From: Terriglobia bacterium
GTDB taxonomy: Bacteria > Acidobacteriota > Terriglobia > Bryobacterales > Bryobacteraceae
Length of the DNA stretch: 64,000 nucleotides
Reading direction: 5' to 3'
NCBI GenBank assembly: GCA_021325235.1
Contig: JAJPHN010000049.1
Coordinates: forward strand, 1 to 64,000
The translations under genes and the position numbers were made by a program. Below the pieces are notes generated by a model, which saw only the letters and a list, made by a program, of their open reading frames with translations, made no database searches and had not been told where the DNA came from. Positions 41,701 through 50,502 of the stretch are shown here, piece after piece. Positions within the stretch are counted from its first letter, which is position 1. The number at the start of each line of letters is the position of its first letter.

Positions 41701-42975
41701 TCAAAGCTTCAAAACCTTGCGCCCCGCTATCAGAAAATAGATCGCCAGTAAGAAAACCAAAATGCCGTTTCCCGTCATAATCGCCGGCGCAGATGCCTGC
41801 TTGATCAGGAGGCCGGAGAACAAGCTGCCGAGCGGCATCCCGCCCCGGAACGCCACGTTGTAAACGCTCATCACACGCCCGCGCATCTCGTCGGTCACAT
41901 ACATCTGTACCAGCGAAGAATTCAGCGCGAATACAACCATCAGCGCCGCCCCGGCAGTAAACACCAGCACCGAGCTGATGCTCAAGCTTTTCGATAATCC
42001 GAACCCGGCAATAAACAAGCCCAGCAGCAGCATCACGAAAATGGACCGCCGCGCCAGCCCCGCTTGTTTGCTGCTGGCCGCCACCAGCAGCGCTCCCGTG
42101 ATCGATCCAGCGCCCGACAGGCATAAAAACAACGTGAACGTATTCGGGCCGCCATGAAACACATCGCGCGCCATCACTGGCAAAAATGTGATCAGCGGAT
42201 ACGAAAGCAGCGTTGTGAAAAACGCCAGCGCCACCAGGCTCGTCATGCCCTCCCGCCGCAGCAGAAACTGAATACCTTGCCGCATACTCGCGATCACTGA
42301 TTCCTGTGTCTTGCCCGGCACAAATCGCGGCCGTATCGCCAGCAGCGACGCAATTACCGCCAGAAACGAGAAGCCGTTCAGCAGAAAACACCATTTCGCC
42401 CCAAGCTTCACCAGCGCCATGCCTCCCAGGGCCGGCCCGACCACGCGCGCCAGGTTGAACTGAATCGAATTCAGCGCAATCGCGTTCTGCAGATCTTCTT
42501 TCTCCACCAGCGTCGGTATCAGCGCCGAATACGCCGGGCCGCCAAACGACTGCGCCACGCCTACCGTGAAGGAAAGGCACCAGATATGCCACACGCGCAC
42601 CACATGCGTCCACACCAGCGCCGAAAGAATAAACGCGCAGGCCAGCTGAATGAACTGTGACGCGAGCAGCAGGCTGCGCCGGCTCTTCCGATCCGCAAAA
42701 ACGCCGCCAAAAAGCGAGAGCAGGAAAATCGGTATTTGTCCGAAAAAAGCATCCAGCCCCAGATACAACGAAGAATTCGAAAGCTGATACACCAGCCAGC
42801 TCTGCGCCAGGATCTGCATCCAGGTGCCGATGCTCGAGGTACACGCCCCCAGCCACATCAGCCGGAAATCCGTGTATCGGAACGCGCGAAAAACCCGGTT
42901 CAGCACGCCGGTTCTGCCGTTCTTCGCCGGCGCGGCCGCGCTTAAAGCAGAGCCCGCTTCATTTTCGGTGTCCAT
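41701..42975 (-). CDS. MFS transporter (MFS_3, EntS-like exporter family)
   Basis: About 424 residues with twelve predicted membrane segments. The loop between segments 2 and 3, FADRKSRRSLLLAS, is the MFS signature. SFGGPAYSALIPTLVEKEDLQNAIALNS (cited in parts: FGGPAYSALIPTLV and LQNAIALNS) and FNLARVVGPALGGMAL are typical of the MFS_3 exporters such as EntS. Substrate not predictable. I chose ATG 42975; a GTG at 43005 would add ten residues. The start overlaps the VOC gene end by 17 bases, so the two are coupled. Confidence 0.9.
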   Translation of the reverse strand: MDTENEAGSALSAAAPAKNGRTGVLNRVFRAFRYTDFRLMWLGACTSSIGTWMQILAQSWLVYQLSNSSLYLGLDAFFGQIPIFLLSLFGGVFADRKSRRSLLLASQFIQLACAFILSALVWTHVVRVWHIWCLSFTVGVAQSFGGPAYSALIPTLVEKEDLQNAIALNSIQFNLARVVGPALGGMALVKLGAKWCFLLNGFSFLAVIASLLAIRPRFVPGKTQESVIASMRQGIQFLLRREGMTSLVALAFFTTLLSYPLITFLPVMARDVFHGGPNTFTLFLCLSGAGSITGALLVAASSKQAGLARRSIFVMLLLGLFIAGFGLSKSLSISSVLVFTAGAALMVVFALNSSLVQMYVTDEMRGRVMSVYNVAFRGGMPLGSLFSGLLIKQASAPAIMTGNGILVFLLAIYFLIAGRKVLKL

Positions 42976-43360
42976 TGCCGCGTGCGGAAGGGAGCGGTTT
43001 CTCACGTTGGATCAAATGCAGCAGGTTCCCGTCCGGGTCCTTAAAGAAGACGAGCCGGTTGCCTTCATTCGTATACGGCTCGCCTTCGAACTTTGTTCCC
43101 TGTCGCGCAAGCTCTTCGTATGCTTGGTCGAAATCGTCCACCGCAATCGCTATGTGCCGCATTCCGGGTGTCCGCATTCCTACAGCCGGCGCTTCACCCT
43201 CCGACGGAACAATTTCAATCAGCGCCCCGTTCTCCGCCTCGACAAAGTAATTGCCGGCGTACTCATAGGTGATCTCGAAACCAAGCGTCGCAACGTACCA
43301 CTCAGCCAGCCGCTTCGGATTCGGTGAAGCTATGGCGAAATGTTCGATACCTTGGAACAT
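42959..43360 (-). CDS. VOC-superfamily (glyoxalase/dioxygenase-like) protein
   Basis: 133 residues, one paired beta-alpha-beta-beta-beta unit. Metal-ligand positions are H8 (GIEHFAIASP), E49 in NGALIEIVPS, H69 (MRHIAIAVDD) and, in place of the final Glu, the H116 region LLHLIQRE after DPDGN. The first module, LAEWYVATLGFEITYEYAG, is standard. Reaction unknown: lyase, dioxygenase or resistance-type binding are all possible. Coupled with the MFS exporter downstream, which would fit an antibiotic- or metabolite-resistance pair, but that is inference. Confidence 0.85.
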   Translation of the reverse strand: MFQGIEHFAIASPNPKRLAEWYVATLGFEITYEYAGNYFVEAENGALIEIVPSEGEAPAVGMRTPGMRHIAIAVDDFDQAYEELARQGTKFEGEPYTNEGNRLVFFKDPDGNLLHLIQREKPLPSARGNGHRK

Positions 43361-43447
43361 CTGCCCGGATTGTAACAACCAGGACTCGCCGCACCTGCCC
43401 TGTAACCCCGCAGAAGCGGGTGTTCGGGCTATCCTCGTATCAGCACT

Positions 43448-44146
43448 ATGCGTGTTCTGGTCGTTGAAGACGAAAAGCGCATCGCCGACTTTCTCTCGCG
43501 CGGCTTGCAAAGCGCCGGCTACGCTGTCGACGTGGTCCATACCGGTAACGATGCCATCGATCGCGTCCATGCCACCGAGTACGATCTGATCGTGCTCGAT
43601 CTCGGTCTGCCCGATGTCGATGGCCTGCACGTTCTGCAAAAGATCAAAAATCGCAAGACCGTGCCCCCTGTGCTGATCCTGAGCGCCCGCGATTCGGTCG
43701 ACGATCGCGTCAAAGGACTCGAGCAGGGTGCCGACGATTATCTCGTCAAACCCTTCGCCTTCGTCGAGCTCCTCGCCCGCGCCCGCGTGCTCCTTCGCCG
43801 CGGCCAGCCCACTCCCGAGCGTCTCCAGGTCGGCGATCTCACGCTCGATTGCATCCGCCGCAAAGTCACGCGCAACAACGAAAATATCGAGCTCGCGCCC
43901 AAGGAATTCAGCATCCTCGAATACATGATGCGCAACCGCGGCCGCCCGCTCAGCCGTACCATGATCGTCGAACATGTTTGGGATATGGACTACGACGGCC
44001 TCACCAACATCGTCGACGTCTACATCCGCCACCTCCGCAGCAAAATTGACGACAAATTTCCGCAGAAAATGATTCACACCGTGCGCGGCATCGGCTACAT
44101 GCTCGACAGCCCCGAATCGCAAACCGCCGAAACCTTGCCCGCCTGA
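43448..44146 (+). CDS. OmpR/PhoB-type response regulator
   Basis: 232 residues. The receiver has E7-D8 acidic pair (VVEDEKR), phosphoacceptor D51 (LIVLDLGLPDVDG) and the lysine in DDYLVKPF. The C-terminal winged helix is of the OmpR type (LAPKEFSILEYMMRNRGRPLS split, TNIVDVYIRHLRSKID, IHTVRGIGYML). The gene is followed after nine bases by its kinase. It is divergent from the VOC-MFS pair; a 5-bp GC hairpin (43407-43420) lies in the gap. Target genes are not known. Confidence 0.95.
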   Translation: MRVLVVEDEKRIADFLSRGLQSAGYAVDVVHTGNDAIDRVHATEYDLIVLDLGLPDVDGLHVLQKIKNRKTVPPVLILSARDSVDDRVKGLEQGADDYLVKPFAFVELLARARVLLRRGQPTPERLQVGDLTLDCIRRKVTRNNENIELAPKEFSILEYMMRNRGRPLSRTMIVEHVWDMDYDGLTNIVDVYIRHLRSKIDDKFPQKMIHTVRGIGYMLDSPESQTAETLPA

Positions 44147-44155
44147 GCGTTATCC

Positions 44156-45664
44156 ATGATCTCCCTTCGCGAGCGTTCCTTCCGTTTCTTCCGAACGCTC
44201 CGCTTCCGCCTCGCCGCCACCTTCCTTCTTCTGCTCACCGCCGTCCTGATCATCATGAGCGTACTCGCCGCACGCAATCTCGACGAGATCCTCGAAACCC
44301 AGGGCGCAGCCAAACTACGCGATCAGATCGGTGCCCTGAAAGGCTGGTTCAGCTTCGACGAGCAAGGCCATCCCGTCTGGGACGAGGTCGATATGAGCGA
44401 TCCCGAAGAAGTCGCCGAGCTCTCTCGCCTGCAATCGGTCTATGTTGTCGCCGACGATACGGGCAAGCTCGAAAAGGCCACCACCGATCCGAAACTCAAA
44501 GAACTCTGGGACCGTTCCACGATCCGCTCCGAAGTGGCGCAGATTCAGCAGACCCATAAGGCCGTTCTGAAGACCATCCACTCAACCGACGGCACGCCCT
44601 ACCAGGTGCTGAGCAGCACCATGACCGACAACAAGCACAACAACAAGGTCTGGTACGTAGCCGAAGGGCGCAGCCTGGCCGAAGATCGCGACGTCGTGCG
44701 CCGCTTTCAGCGCCATCTGATTCTCTTCTTCCCCATCGCACTCGTCGCCTGCGCCATCATCAGCTGGTATTCGGCCGGCGGCGTGCTCACCGGGTTGCAG
44801 TCGGTCGAGCGCGCTGCCCAGGAGATCACCGGCTCCAACCTAGGACTGCAGATTCCCAAACGCGACGCCGACGACGAGCTCGATCGCCTCATCGATTCCT
44901 TCAACGCCATGAGCGGCCGCCTCAAGGAATCCTTCGAGCAGATTCGCCAGTTCTCGACCGACGTCTCGCACGAATTGCGCACGCCGCTCACCGCCATCCA
45001 GGGCCAGCTCGAAGTCGCGCTCTTCACCGCCACCCGCAAGGAGCAGCTCCAGGAAGCGATCGAAAACGCGCTGCAGGATGTCGAGCGTCTCTCCAATCTC
45101 GTGCGCGCCCTGCTGCTGCTCTCGCAATCCGAGTCCGGCCAGATTCCGATTCGCAAAACCCTGCTCGATCTCGGCCGCCTGACAGCCGATCTGGTCGAGC
45201 AGTTCCAGATTCCCGCCGAAGCCGAGGAGGTCTCGCTCTCCCACACGAGCACCGCCTCCATCCTGTGCGAAGCCGATCGCACCCAGATCGAGCGCGTCGT
45301 CACCAACCTGCTCTCCAACGCGATCAAATATACACCGCGCGGAGGCTGGATTCGCACCAGCGTCTCCGAGGCCGGCAATATGGTCCGCCTGACCGTGGCA
45401 GATTCGGGAGTCGGCATCCCCCGCGATCATCTCCCTCATATCTTCGACCGCTTCTATCGCGTGCCCGATCCCAATCCCGAGAAAGGCCTCGGTCTCGGCC
45501 TGAGCTTTGTCGCCTCCATCGTGAAGGCCCACGGCGGTCAGATCCGCGTCCACAGCGAAGTGGGCAAAGGTTCACGTTTCGACGTGCTCCTCCCCGCAGC
45601 GAGCGCCCACCGTGCACTAACGCAGCCCGCTCCTGCCATGACCCAGACCGAACCGCGAGCCTGA
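44156..45664 (+). CDS. Sensor histidine kinase (HAMP, HisKA, HATPase)
   Basis: 502 residues. Two membrane segments (about 17-38 and 184-205: LILFFPIALVACAIISWYSA) enclose a periplasmic domain of about 145 residues. A HAMP linker (ERAAQEITGSNLGLQIPKR), HisKA box FSTDVSHELRTPLTAIQ with H272, and ATPase motifs (RVVTNLLSNAIKYTP, VADSGVGIPRDHLPHIFDRF, GLGLGLSFV) follow. It pairs with the OmpR-type regulator upstream. No propeller or PAS domain is present, so the signal is read by an uncharacterised sensor. Next gene begins three bases on. Confidence 0.95.
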   Translation: MISLRERSFRFFRTLRFRLAATFLLLLTAVLIIMSVLAARNLDEILETQGAAKLRDQIGALKGWFSFDEQGHPVWDEVDMSDPEEVAELSRLQSVYVVADDTGKLEKATTDPKLKELWDRSTIRSEVAQIQQTHKAVLKTIHSTDGTPYQVLSSTMTDNKHNNKVWYVAEGRSLAEDRDVVRRFQRHLILFFPIALVACAIISWYSAGGVLTGLQSVERAAQEITGSNLGLQIPKRDADDELDRLIDSFNAMSGRLKESFEQIRQFSTDVSHELRTPLTAIQGQLEVALFTATRKEQLQEAIENALQDVERLSNLVRALLLLSQSESGQIPIRKTLLDLGRLTADLVEQFQIPAEAEEVSLSHTSTASILCEADRTQIERVVTNLLSNAIKYTPRGGWIRTSVSEAGNMVRLTVADSGVGIPRDHLPHIFDRFYRVPDPNPEKGLGLGLSFVASIVKAHGGQIRVHSEVGKGSRFDVLLPAASAHRALTQPAPAMTQTEPRA

Positions 45665-45667
45665 TCC

Positions 45668-46702
45668 TTGTTCAAACTCCTTCCTCTTGTTCTGATCGCT
45701 CTCTTCTCCACCGAAACTTCGGTCAACGATCGCCCGCTCAAAGCCACCACACCCGCCAAGGTCAGACTCATTCGCGCCGCGCTCATTCAGCGCATCTGGA
45801 GCAAGCCCTGGAGCGCAATCGCCCGAGAGCAGCCCCGCAGCGTCGACCAGCAGTACAAGCCGCAACCCGCCGACGCTCTCCCGACCCCGATCGAAAACCT
45901 TCGCTCGGTAGACCGCCTACAAACCGGCACCGAAGCCGTTCCGTCTGCCGTCTTCGTCTTCTATCCGGTGCACGATCTTCACAAAGCCGTCATCGTTCAT
46001 CAGGGCCACTCCTGCGATCTGAACAACAGCGGCAAGCGTCCCGATAACCCCGGCGTGCTCATTCAAAAGCTGGTCGCAAACGGCTATATCGCGGTGGGCA
46101 TGCGCATGCCGCTCTTTCAAAATCCGGCGACGTGTGCCGCCAGCACGAAAGTGCACGCCGCTTTGTTCGACCACCCTCCCGCGCATGGCTCCGCCGTTCA
46201 GTATTTCATGGACCCGGTCGCGCGCACCGTCAACTACCTCATCAAGACGCAGCACAATCTCGAGGAGATTGATATGGCCGGGCTCTCGGGCGGCGGCTGG
46301 ACCACCACTCTCTACGCCGCGCTCGATCCCCGGATCGTGAAAAGCTTCCCGGTGGCCGGCACCTTACCCTTATATATGCGCGGCCCGCACTACAATCACG
46401 ACCGCGAGCAGTTCGACCCTTCGATCTACAACATCGCCGGATACAAAGATCTCTATGTCTTAGGCTCAACCGGGCCTGGCCGCGAGCAGATCCAGATCCT
46501 CAATCGCTACGACGATTGCTGCTTTGGCGAAAAACAGCACACCGTCGCCGGTTCCTACCTGGACCTGATCCGCCAGTACGAAAGCGAAATTCAAAAGCTC
46601 GGCTTCGCCAATTTCCACGTCGATATCGACGAGACCGCCCGCACCCACCAGATACCCGAAAGCGCGATCGATGAAGTCATCCTCCCGGCGATAGCGAAAT
46701 AG
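45668..46702 (+). CDS. Secreted alpha/beta-hydrolase-like protein
   Basis: 344 residues from a TTG start (MFKLLPLVLIALFS). The nucleophile elbow is GLSGGGWTT with S207, inside an alpha/beta-hydrolase core (AVIVHQGHSCDLNN oxyanion side, NGYIAVGMRMPLF). The Asp and His of the triad cannot be assigned with certainty. Reaction unknown; an esterase, peptidase or lipase is possible. It follows the histidine-kinase gene by three bases, so is likely in that operon. The start codon TTG lacks a strong ribosome site, so the N-terminus is uncertain. Confidence 0.75.
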   Translation: MFKLLPLVLIALFSTETSVNDRPLKATTPAKVRLIRAALIQRIWSKPWSAIAREQPRSVDQQYKPQPADALPTPIENLRSVDRLQTGTEAVPSAVFVFYPVHDLHKAVIVHQGHSCDLNNSGKRPDNPGVLIQKLVANGYIAVGMRMPLFQNPATCAASTKVHAALFDHPPAHGSAVQYFMDPVARTVNYLIKTQHNLEEIDMAGLSGGGWTTTLYAALDPRIVKSFPVAGTLPLYMRGPHYNHDREQFDPSIYNIAGYKDLYVLGSTGPGREQIQILNRYDDCCFGEKQHTVAGSYLDLIRQYESEIQKLGFANFHVDIDETARTHQIPESAIDEVILPAIAK

Positions 46703-46822
46703 TCACCTTCCCCCCGGAATAGACCAGGGAGGGAGTTCCATAACCAGCCGCCCGCTTCGGCGACTTGATCTGGTACTCGTTAATTTGCTCATCTCTCACA
46801 CTTCGGCCGGAAAAGCCGATAT

Positions 46823-48139
46823 GTGGCATTGATGACAACACACCCGGAACGGGAATCCCGTCCCCTCGGCGCGGCAGATTCGGGCGCCGGATTCTATCCC
46901 AGGTTCACCCGCCTCGAACTTTCTCAATCGGAAATGCTCACCCCTCTGATACGCCGGGCTACTTCCGATGACCTCGATTACGATGCTCTGAATGTCTTCC
47001 TTCGTATCGGAACCTTCGTCGGTTCGGATACGCCGTTCCGCTACTTGAAAGCGGATCCCCCGGACTACGCCTGGGCAGCCTCTGTACCGCCCGTTCAAGG
47101 CTCGCGCGATCAGATCCTCGATTCCTACATCGACCTGTTTCGGCAGGCTGTGTCTCGTTGCTATGCGGAAGGAAGAAAAATCGGTCTAGGTCTGAGCGGC
47201 GGGCGCGATTCGCGGCACATCTTATTTGAGTTGCTTCGTGCCGGGCGTCCGCCCGCGCGCTGCTGGACCGTGGATTTTCCCGCCAAGCCATCCGATGCCA
47301 GGGTCGCCGCGGAAATCTGCCGCCGGGTGGGTGTTCCCCATCTCGTTTACCCCATCCAGGGCCGCTTCGCCACGCTCGAAAGAGTGAAAAACAAGATCAC
47401 TAACTACTCGTCCCTGCAGCACAACTGGATGACGGAAGCTGTGCTTTCCGGTCTGGCTGAAACACCGGTCCTGTTCGATGGCATCGGTGGTGACGTCCTT
47501 TCGGCCGGCCTTTTCCTTACAGCCCACCGTGTTCACCTGCTTGAGCAGCACCGAATTGACGAGTTGGTGGACGATATTGTCGGGAAAACTCTCCCCACTC
47601 TGCGGAACCCTTCCCTTTTTCCGCGCCAGCGCGCGCTTGAAAAGGTCAATGAAGAATTTCGCAAACATCTGGCTGCCCCCGATCCAATTTCTTCCTTTTA
47701 TTTCTGGAACCGCACGCGGCGGGATATCGGCTCCTCCGCCTTTGCGCTCTTGCGCCAGCGCGGCCAAACCGTATTTGCGCCCTATCTGGACCGCGATCTC
47801 AGCCGGTTCCTGGCCGGCCTGACACCCTCGCTCACGGTCGACCACCAGTTGCACACCGACGTGATTGCCCGCGCCTTCCCGCAGTGGGCCGACATCCCAT
47901 ACGCGTCCTCAAACGAGACTTCCAGGCGCGCCTTGACCTACTACCGTCGAACGGCCGCCGATATTCTCCGCTACGCCTTGCGCAATCCATCGCCGCTCGT
48001 GCGTCGTCGAAAACTGTGCGCCCAGCTTCTGCGGTCCATGACGGTCGAAACCCGCAGCGCCGATGTGCTCTGGCTCGCCCCGGCAACGGTCTACCTCACC
48101 GAACTCTTGAAAGAAATCCAGCTCCCCAAGGCCGCATGA
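46823..48139 (+). CDS. Asparagine-synthase-like ATP-pyrophosphatase without glutaminase domain
   Basis: 438 residues. The PP-loop, GLSGGRDS at 123-130, with LVYPIQGRF and DGIGGDVLSAGLF, marks the asparagine-synthetase C-terminal domain that adenylates a carboxylate. The N-terminal 90 residues only resemble the end of the class-II glutaminase domain (LNVFLRIGTFVGSDTPFR), and the catalytic Cys2 start is absent, so ammonia or an amine must come from elsewhere. Such proteins usually act in polysaccharide or secondary-metabolite clusters. It is coupled by ATGA to a flippase gene, which supports a cell-surface polymer role. Confidence 0.85.
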   Translation: MALMTTHPERESRPLGAADSGAGFYPRFTRLELSQSEMLTPLIRRATSDDLDYDALNVFLRIGTFVGSDTPFRYLKADPPDYAWAASVPPVQGSRDQILDSYIDLFRQAVSRCYAEGRKIGLGLSGGRDSRHILFELLRAGRPPARCWTVDFPAKPSDARVAAEICRRVGVPHLVYPIQGRFATLERVKNKITNYSSLQHNWMTEAVLSGLAETPVLFDGIGGDVLSAGLFLTAHRVHLLEQHRIDELVDDIVGKTLPTLRNPSLFPRQRALEKVNEEFRKHLAAPDPISSFYFWNRTRRDIGSSAFALLRQRGQTVFAPYLDRDLSRFLAGLTPSLTVDHQLHTDVIARAFPQWADIPYASSNETSRRALTYYRRTAADILRYALRNPSPLVRRRKLCAQLLRSMTVETRSADVLWLAPATVYLTELLKEIQLPKAA

Positions 48140-49614
48140 AAACTCTGCAGACAAGCGTGCGTGAGGCGTACCTTTGGACTTTCGGCGGCAATCTGGCGCG
48201 CCAACTGCTTTCGTTCGGCCTCTCCATGTTGTTGGCGCGCTTCCTCTCGCCTTCCGACTACGGAACGGTCGGCATGGTCGCCATCTTTACCACCATCCTC
48301 ACGGCGCTGCAGGACCTCGGTATCGGCCGGGCCGTGATCTATTTCGAGAACGCCGATTCCGCCTTTTCAACTTATTGCACCGTCAGCACTGCTGCGGGCG
48401 CCGTCCTCTCGCTCGGCATGTTTCTGTCCGCGCCTTTGATCGCTCGCTTCTACGCCATGCCAGGTCTGATACCCATCGTCCGCTGGCTGAGTCTTACTCT
48501 GTTCTTCGGCGGGCTGCGCTCGGCGTCACAGTCCATGCTCACCAAGCGCCTGCTGTTTCAGCGGCTGACCTTTATCGAAGCCGGCTCCGGAATCTTCGCG
48601 GCGCTCGTCGCTGTCGTCCTTGCCTGGCGCGGTTTCGGTGTATGGAGCCTCGTCTTCAACCTGATCCTCGGATCCGTGCTCAACACGTTTCTCGTGCTGC
48701 ATGCGTTTCGTCCATCCTTCACCGTGCGGCTGGATCTCGCGGCGGTGAAGCGCGCGCTCGCCTGGGGCACGCCGCTGGTCGGCAGTACACTGCTTTGGAG
48801 CGCCTACGACAACACCGACAATCTGGTCGTCGGGAAGCTCATGAACAACGCGCAGCTAGGATACTACTCGCTTGCCTTCCGCCTGGCCACCCTGGTAAAT
48901 GAACGCATTGGCGCTATCATCAGCCGCGTCAGCTTTCCTACCTTTGCCGCGCTGCAAAATGACAAGCCCGAAGTCGCTCGCCATTGGATGTCCGTGACGC
49001 AGAAAGCTGCTCTGATCAGTTTTCCGTTGCTGGCTCTGCTCGCCGTCTGCGCCTCCGATCTGATCTCGGTCGTGCTCGGCGCGAAATGGCTCCCCGCCGT
49101 TCTGCCGCTCCGCCTCCTGTGCGTGGTCGGAGCGATCCGCGTGCTCACGCCGATCATCGTCAACCTTCTCCCCGCTCTCGGCCGCCCCGGCTTGGCTTTC
49201 CAATACACGCTGGCAAACGCCATCATCATGCCGGTGGCTTTCTACATCGGCTGCAAGACAGGCGGCATCGTTGGCGTCGGCTGGTCCTGGGTCATCGTCT
49301 TCCCCTTCATCGCGGCCTATTTGACGGCTCGCGCCATCGCTCTGGTCGAAATCTCCTGGGGCGCTTATTTGAAAAATTTGACCGTGCCCGTGCTCTCGAG
49401 CGCCGCCGCCACTTCTGCCGCTGCTCCCCTGCTCTATGCTCTTCGCCCGGGCCTGTTGCGTCTGTTGCTCATGTCTTTCGCGGGAGTTTCCGCCGCTTCG
49501 CTTTGCACGCTGGCGTTTGAATCCGGCCGCCAACTACTGCCGGCCTCCATCGTTACGTTCCTGTCCGATCGACTCGCGCGCTGTATGCCCCTGCCTATGC
49601 GTTCGCGCTCCTGA
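48136..49614 (+). CDS. Polysaccharide flippase (Wzx/MATE-type, lipopolysaccharide export)
   Basis: 492 residues with about twelve to fourteen hydrophobic segments. It opens with AYLWTFGGNLARQLLSFGLS and MLLARFLSPSDYGTVGMVAI (N-terminal half of the Wzx/RfbX family). GYYSLAFRLATLVNERIGA and PTFAALQNDKPEVARHWM are typical of flippases of this subfamily. It moves lipid-linked saccharides across the membrane. The ATG at 48136 overlaps the stop of the asparagine-synthase-like gene. No glycosyltransferase is adjacent, so its polymer is not known. Length normal. Confidence 0.9.
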   Translation: MKTLQTSVREAYLWTFGGNLARQLLSFGLSMLLARFLSPSDYGTVGMVAIFTTILTALQDLGIGRAVIYFENADSAFSTYCTVSTAAGAVLSLGMFLSAPLIARFYAMPGLIPIVRWLSLTLFFGGLRSASQSMLTKRLLFQRLTFIEAGSGIFAALVAVVLAWRGFGVWSLVFNLILGSVLNTFLVLHAFRPSFTVRLDLAAVKRALAWGTPLVGSTLLWSAYDNTDNLVVGKLMNNAQLGYYSLAFRLATLVNERIGAIISRVSFPTFAALQNDKPEVARHWMSVTQKAALISFPLLALLAVCASDLISVVLGAKWLPAVLPLRLLCVVGAIRVLTPIIVNLLPALGRPGLAFQYTLANAIIMPVAFYIGCKTGGIVGVGWSWVIVFPFIAAYLTARAIALVEISWGAYLKNLTVPVLSSAAATSAAAPLLYALRPGLLRLLLMSFAGVSAASLCTLAFESGRQLLPASIVTFLSDRLARCMPLPMRSRS

Positions 49615-49635
49615 ACTCCTGCCCCGGCCAGATCC

Positions 49636-49998
49636 TCAGTCGCTCCTGAAACAAAGCGCATTCCCATCCGGATCATCCACTGCCAAGGTCTTACCCGGGT
49701 AATGAGCGGCACGAAGGAAGTCCTTCAACGCGGGCGCGCCGGGCACCGGGATTTTCCGCGATCCCTCAACTCGCATCCCCGAACCGCGCTCGCCCCGAAT
49801 CAGCAGCTGCGCCGCCAACTCGTCATAAGCGGCCAGCACAGTATTGCGTGAGACTCCCAAAACTTTCGCCAATATCCGGCTCGCCGGCAGCCGCGCGCCG
49901 CGCTGAATCGCTCCGCTTCGAATCTGACCCGCAATTGCCCGGCAAATTTGAATCTGCAGCGGAAGTGCCGAATTTCGATCCACTGCAACGGACGGCAT
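49636..49998 (-). CDS. Short GntR-family transcription regulator (winged-helix only)
   Basis: About 120 residues. The GntR winged helix occupies residues 5-75: LPLQIQICRAIAGQIRSGAI, RGARLPASRILAKVLGVSRN, TVLAAYDELAAQLLIRGE and GSGMRVEG. Then comes a 40-residue end (LKDFLRAAHYPGK) that looks like the start of the MocR/aminotransferase region, but the large PLP domain is missing. The protein is thus either a compact GntR repressor or a truncated MocR. An in-frame TTG at 50022 is a possible longer start. Divergent from the VOC gene at 50095, which it may control. Confidence 0.75.
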   Translation of the reverse strand: MPSVAVDRNSALPLQIQICRAIAGQIRSGAIQRGARLPASRILAKVLGVSRNTVLAAYDELAAQLLIRGERGSGMRVEGSRKIPVPGAPALKDFLRAAHYPGKTLAVDDPDGNALCFRSD

Positions 49999-50094
49999 CA
50001 CAGGCTCGGCGCGGTGTTTCAAGTGGCCCTCTCAGGTGGCTCTTTCCATTCTTCACAATTTGCGCGAGGATTGGAGCGAAAGGAGAATTCAGCC

Positions 50095-50499
50095 ATGATC
50101 AGCGGCGGCAATGCAACCGTTTTTGTCTCGAATATGGACGCTTCCGTACACTTCTACACCGAAGTCCTCGGATTGAAACTCACCAATCGCTTCGGTAATC
50201 ACTGGGCCACCGTCGAAGCCGGCGCCGGTCTTACCATCGGACTCCATCCGGCCTCTCCCAACTATCCGGCGCCTGGTACAAAAGGTTCCATCATGCTTGG
50301 ACTCGATCTCGATGAGCCGATCGAGCAGGTCGTGTCGAAACTTGTCAAACACGGAGTGCGCATGAAGGGCGAAATCGTGAATGATAAGCCGGGCCGCTTC
50401 GCTCATTTCGAAGATCCGGACGGCAACGAAATTTATATCTGGGAAGCAACCCACAACGGCGTCGGCGATACCGAACCGATTTACGCCAGCGCGCGCTGA
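50095..50499 (+). CDS. VOC-superfamily protein
   Basis: 134 residues, one VOC domain: ISGGNATVFVSNMDASVHFY, TEVLGLKLTNRFGNHWATV, then GLDLDEPIEQVVSKLVKHGV and AHFEDPDGNEIYIWEATHN with a terminal Glu. AAAGGAG lies nine bases before ATG 50095. Substrate unknown; members include dioxygenases, epimerases and resistance-type proteins. It is divergent from the GntR gene with 97 bases between, and converges with DUF1501 four bases later. A GntR-VOC pair suggests regulation of a small-molecule reaction, but no more can be said. Confidence 0.85.
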   Translation: MISGGNATVFVSNMDASVHFYTEVLGLKLTNRFGNHWATVEAGAGLTIGLHPASPNYPAPGTKGSIMLGLDLDEPIEQVVSKLVKHGVRMKGEIVNDKPGRFAHFEDPDGNEIYIWEATHNGVGDTEPIYASAR

Positions 50500-50502
50500 G
50501 AG

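Noticed and set aside
41639-42856. 405-codon frame on the minus strand over the MFS gene
   Set aside because: Same strand, other frame than the MFS gene; low-complexity Ala/Gly/Arg content and no homology, whereas the MFS frame is clearly real.
43407-43420. Hairpin in the VOC/OmpR-regulator gap as regulatory site
   Set aside because: CCCGC-AGAA-GCGGG is only 5 bp in GC-rich DNA; not distinguishable from chance.
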